Source: Haloferax elongans ATCC BAA-1513
GTDB taxonomy: Archaea; Halobacteriota; Halobacteria; Halobacteriales; Haloferacaceae
Reading direction: 5' to 3'
Length of the DNA: 43,176 bases
Assembly: GCF_000336755.1 (NCBI RefSeq)
Contig: NZ_AOLK01000018.1
Coordinates: 7,003 to 50,178, forward strand
Of the stretch, positions 42,088-43,176 are shown in pieces (the first letter of the stretch is position 1; each line of letters opens with the position of its first letter). The notes below the pieces were generated by a model. The model ran no database searches, was not told the origin of the DNA, and saw nothing but the letters and a program-made list of their open reading frames with translations. The position numbers and the translations under genes were made by a program.

Positions 42088-43176
42088 TTATTCTTCGTGT
42101 TCGTCGCCGCCGTTTCCACCGTTTCCACCGTTTCCACCGTTTCCACCGTTTCCACCATTGCCGCCGTTTCCGCCCATTCCGGTTCCGAACGCACCGGCGA
42201 GTCGGTCGCGGAAGGTCTCCAGTTCTTCGACGGTGTCGTTCAGGTCGTCGATATCGCTCCGGAGCGGTTCGAGTTCCTCCTCCACGGAGACGTCTTGGAT
42301 GCTCGCTTCGAGGTCGGTGAGTCGCGCTTCCATCGCGTCGCGAACGTCGACCACGTCGCCGTCGAGCGAGGCGATGTCCTCGCGAATCTCGCCGATTTCG
42401 TCGTCGAGGTTCGAGGCGGTCTGGGTCGCCGCCGCCGCGTCTTCCTCGACGCTCTCGATGCGACCGGCAATCTCGTCGAGTCGGTCGGTGAGGTCGCCGA
42501 AGCGAGCGTCGATTTGGTCGAGCGAGTCGCCGTGGGCTGTGACGGTCTCTTCGACGTCGTCGAGGCGCGCGGCACCCGCGTCGATGTTACGCGATGCGGA
42601 TTCGAGTCGCCCGTCGAAGTCTTCGAGGCGTTCGCCGACGGCCTCGAACCGGTCGGACTGCTCGGAGAGTTGTTCGCCGTGGTCGTCGACGCGACCTTCG
42701 ACATCGCCGACACGTCCTGCGAGTCGGTCGCTTCGGTCGTCGACGGTCGCCAGCGTCTCTTCTGCCGAATCGAGGCGGACGACGGTATCGTCGACTTTCT
42801 CGACCGCGTCGTCGACCATCGTGTCGAGCGCGTCGATGTCCTCGTGGACGTCCTCGATTTCGGAGCGGAAGTCGGCGATGAGTTCCTCGCCGGTTCCCTC
42901 TTCGTCGATGAACGATTCGAGCGCGTCAGAGTAGGCTTCGAGGTCCTGTACCTGCGATTGGAGCCGTCGGATACGAACCTCGGTGCTCCGCCGAGTGTCG
43001 ATATCGAGGGCATCGCGCAGGACGTCGAGGTCGTCGTCCTCGACCGACCCCGAGCGAATTTCGTCGGCGAGGGCTGCGGCGAGTCCCTCTGCGGGCGTGT
43101 CAGGGGCAGTCCGCGTGTCAGCTTCGGCTGCGGCGGCGCTGGCTGTGACTGCGGCGTCGTCGAGTGCCGTCCCCTC
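42088..43176 (-). CDS. Coiled-coil protein with Gly-Gly-Asn tail (partial at window edge)
   Basis: The C-terminal 362 residues of a longer protein. The frame is open to the right window edge and the start lies outside. An acidic N-terminal part (EGTALDDAA, then AEADTRTAP) leads into a long coiled coil (RRSTEVRIRRLQSQVQDLEA, then VDDTVVRLDSAEETLATVDD and EETVTAHGDSLDQIDARFGD), a heptad-rich rod. The last residues are MGGNGG then GGN repeats and GGDEHEE. A 9-bp tandem repeat (42112-42174) encodes this tail. It looks like a filamentous or scaffolding protein; no catalytic domain is visible in the part shown. Confidence 0.8.
   Translation of the reverse strand, partial: EGTALDDAAVTASAAAAEADTRTAPDTPAEGLAAALADEIRSGSVEDDDLDVLRDALDIDTRRSTEVRIRRLQSQVQDLEAYSDALESFIDEEGTGEELIADFRSEIEDVHEDIDALDTMVDDAVEKVDDTVVRLDSAEETLATVDDRSDRLAGRVGDVEGRVDDHGEQLSEQSDRFEAVGERLEDFDGRLESASRNIDAGAARLDDVEETVTAHGDSLDQIDARFGDLTDRLDEIAGRIESVEEDAAAATQTASNLDDEIGEIREDIASLDGDVVDVRDAMEARLTDLEASIQDVSVEEELEPLRSDIDDLNDTVEELETFRDRLAGAFGTGMGGNGGNGGNGGNGGNGGNGGNGGDEHEE
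42112..42174. repeat. 9-bp tandem repeat encoding GGN tail
   Basis: Five exact GTTTCCACC units (42112-42156), then the variants ATTGCCGCC and GTTTCCGCC. On the minus strand they encode Gly-Gly-Asn seven times. Confidence 0.9.

Noticed and set aside
42112..42174. Short tandem repeats that could suggest a CRISPR-like array.
   Set aside because: The units are 9 bp, directly adjacent with no spacers, and in frame with a coding region.

Overview
The window looks like a chromosomal segment of a haloarchaeon, most likely Haloferax or a close relative. The evidence is high-GC coding sequence, very acidic proteins, many Tat-type lipoprotein signals (RR motif followed by a lipobox Cys), TATA boxes 25-30 nt before start codons (leaderless mRNAs) and several haloarchaea-typical families (DUF5800, DUF5805, rubredoxin-like CxxC proteins, Lrp plus RCK_C fusions). 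No organism name can be proven from the sequence. I found no rRNA, tRNA or CRISPR array by reading.

Layout. 1-9200 is core housekeeping: an alpha/beta hydrolase, GrpE, a PAC2-type proteasome-assembly-chaperone relative, an RNA m5C methyltransferase overlapped by its apparently split-off PUA-like partner, the Bax1/XPB DNA-repair pair with a small lipoprotein gene between them, and an aminotransferase. 9300-14650 holds an NhaC antiporter next to an Lrp/RCK_C regulator, a small membrane protein, a CapA-type protein, an unknown acidic protein and a Tat lipoprotein. 14900-22450 is mostly minus-strand core genes: a TGS-domain GTPase, a DUF4349 lipoprotein, a bactofilin-like protein with a central membrane segment, DUF5800, a membrane protein, DUF3179, a GT2 glycosyltransferase, a small acidic protein and a DEDD exonuclease. 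22575-23661 holds an SRAP protein and a small zinc protein.

23662-38280 looks like an accessory region. It has long AT-rich gaps, two SAM methyltransferases, a DUF5805 plus tyrosine recombinase pair, a wHTH/zinc-ribbon regulator, a HEAT-repeat/zinc-ribbon protein, a degraded ABC substrate-binding-protein fragment, and a giant 2273-residue surface protein. That giant gene contains a 1611-bp-offset direct duplication of a seven-repeat PQQ-like propeller and a four-unit PKD array with exact 255-bp spacing. It is the most striking item in the window.

38350-43176 returns to core-like genes: a PPOX-fold protein, a membrane-anchored wHTH, a Tat lipoprotein made of two related halves, DUF2267, a HisG-like protein of unknown role, and the C-terminal part of a coiled-coil protein with a Gly-Gly-Asn tail that runs off the window.

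Functional links suggested by context: the methyltransferase and PUA-like pair form one RNA-modifying unit; XPB and Bax1 are a known helicase-nuclease pair; NhaC and the Lrp/RCK_C protein suggest ion-responsive control; the recombinase, AT-rich DNA, gene remnant and surface protein suggest a variable surface locus.
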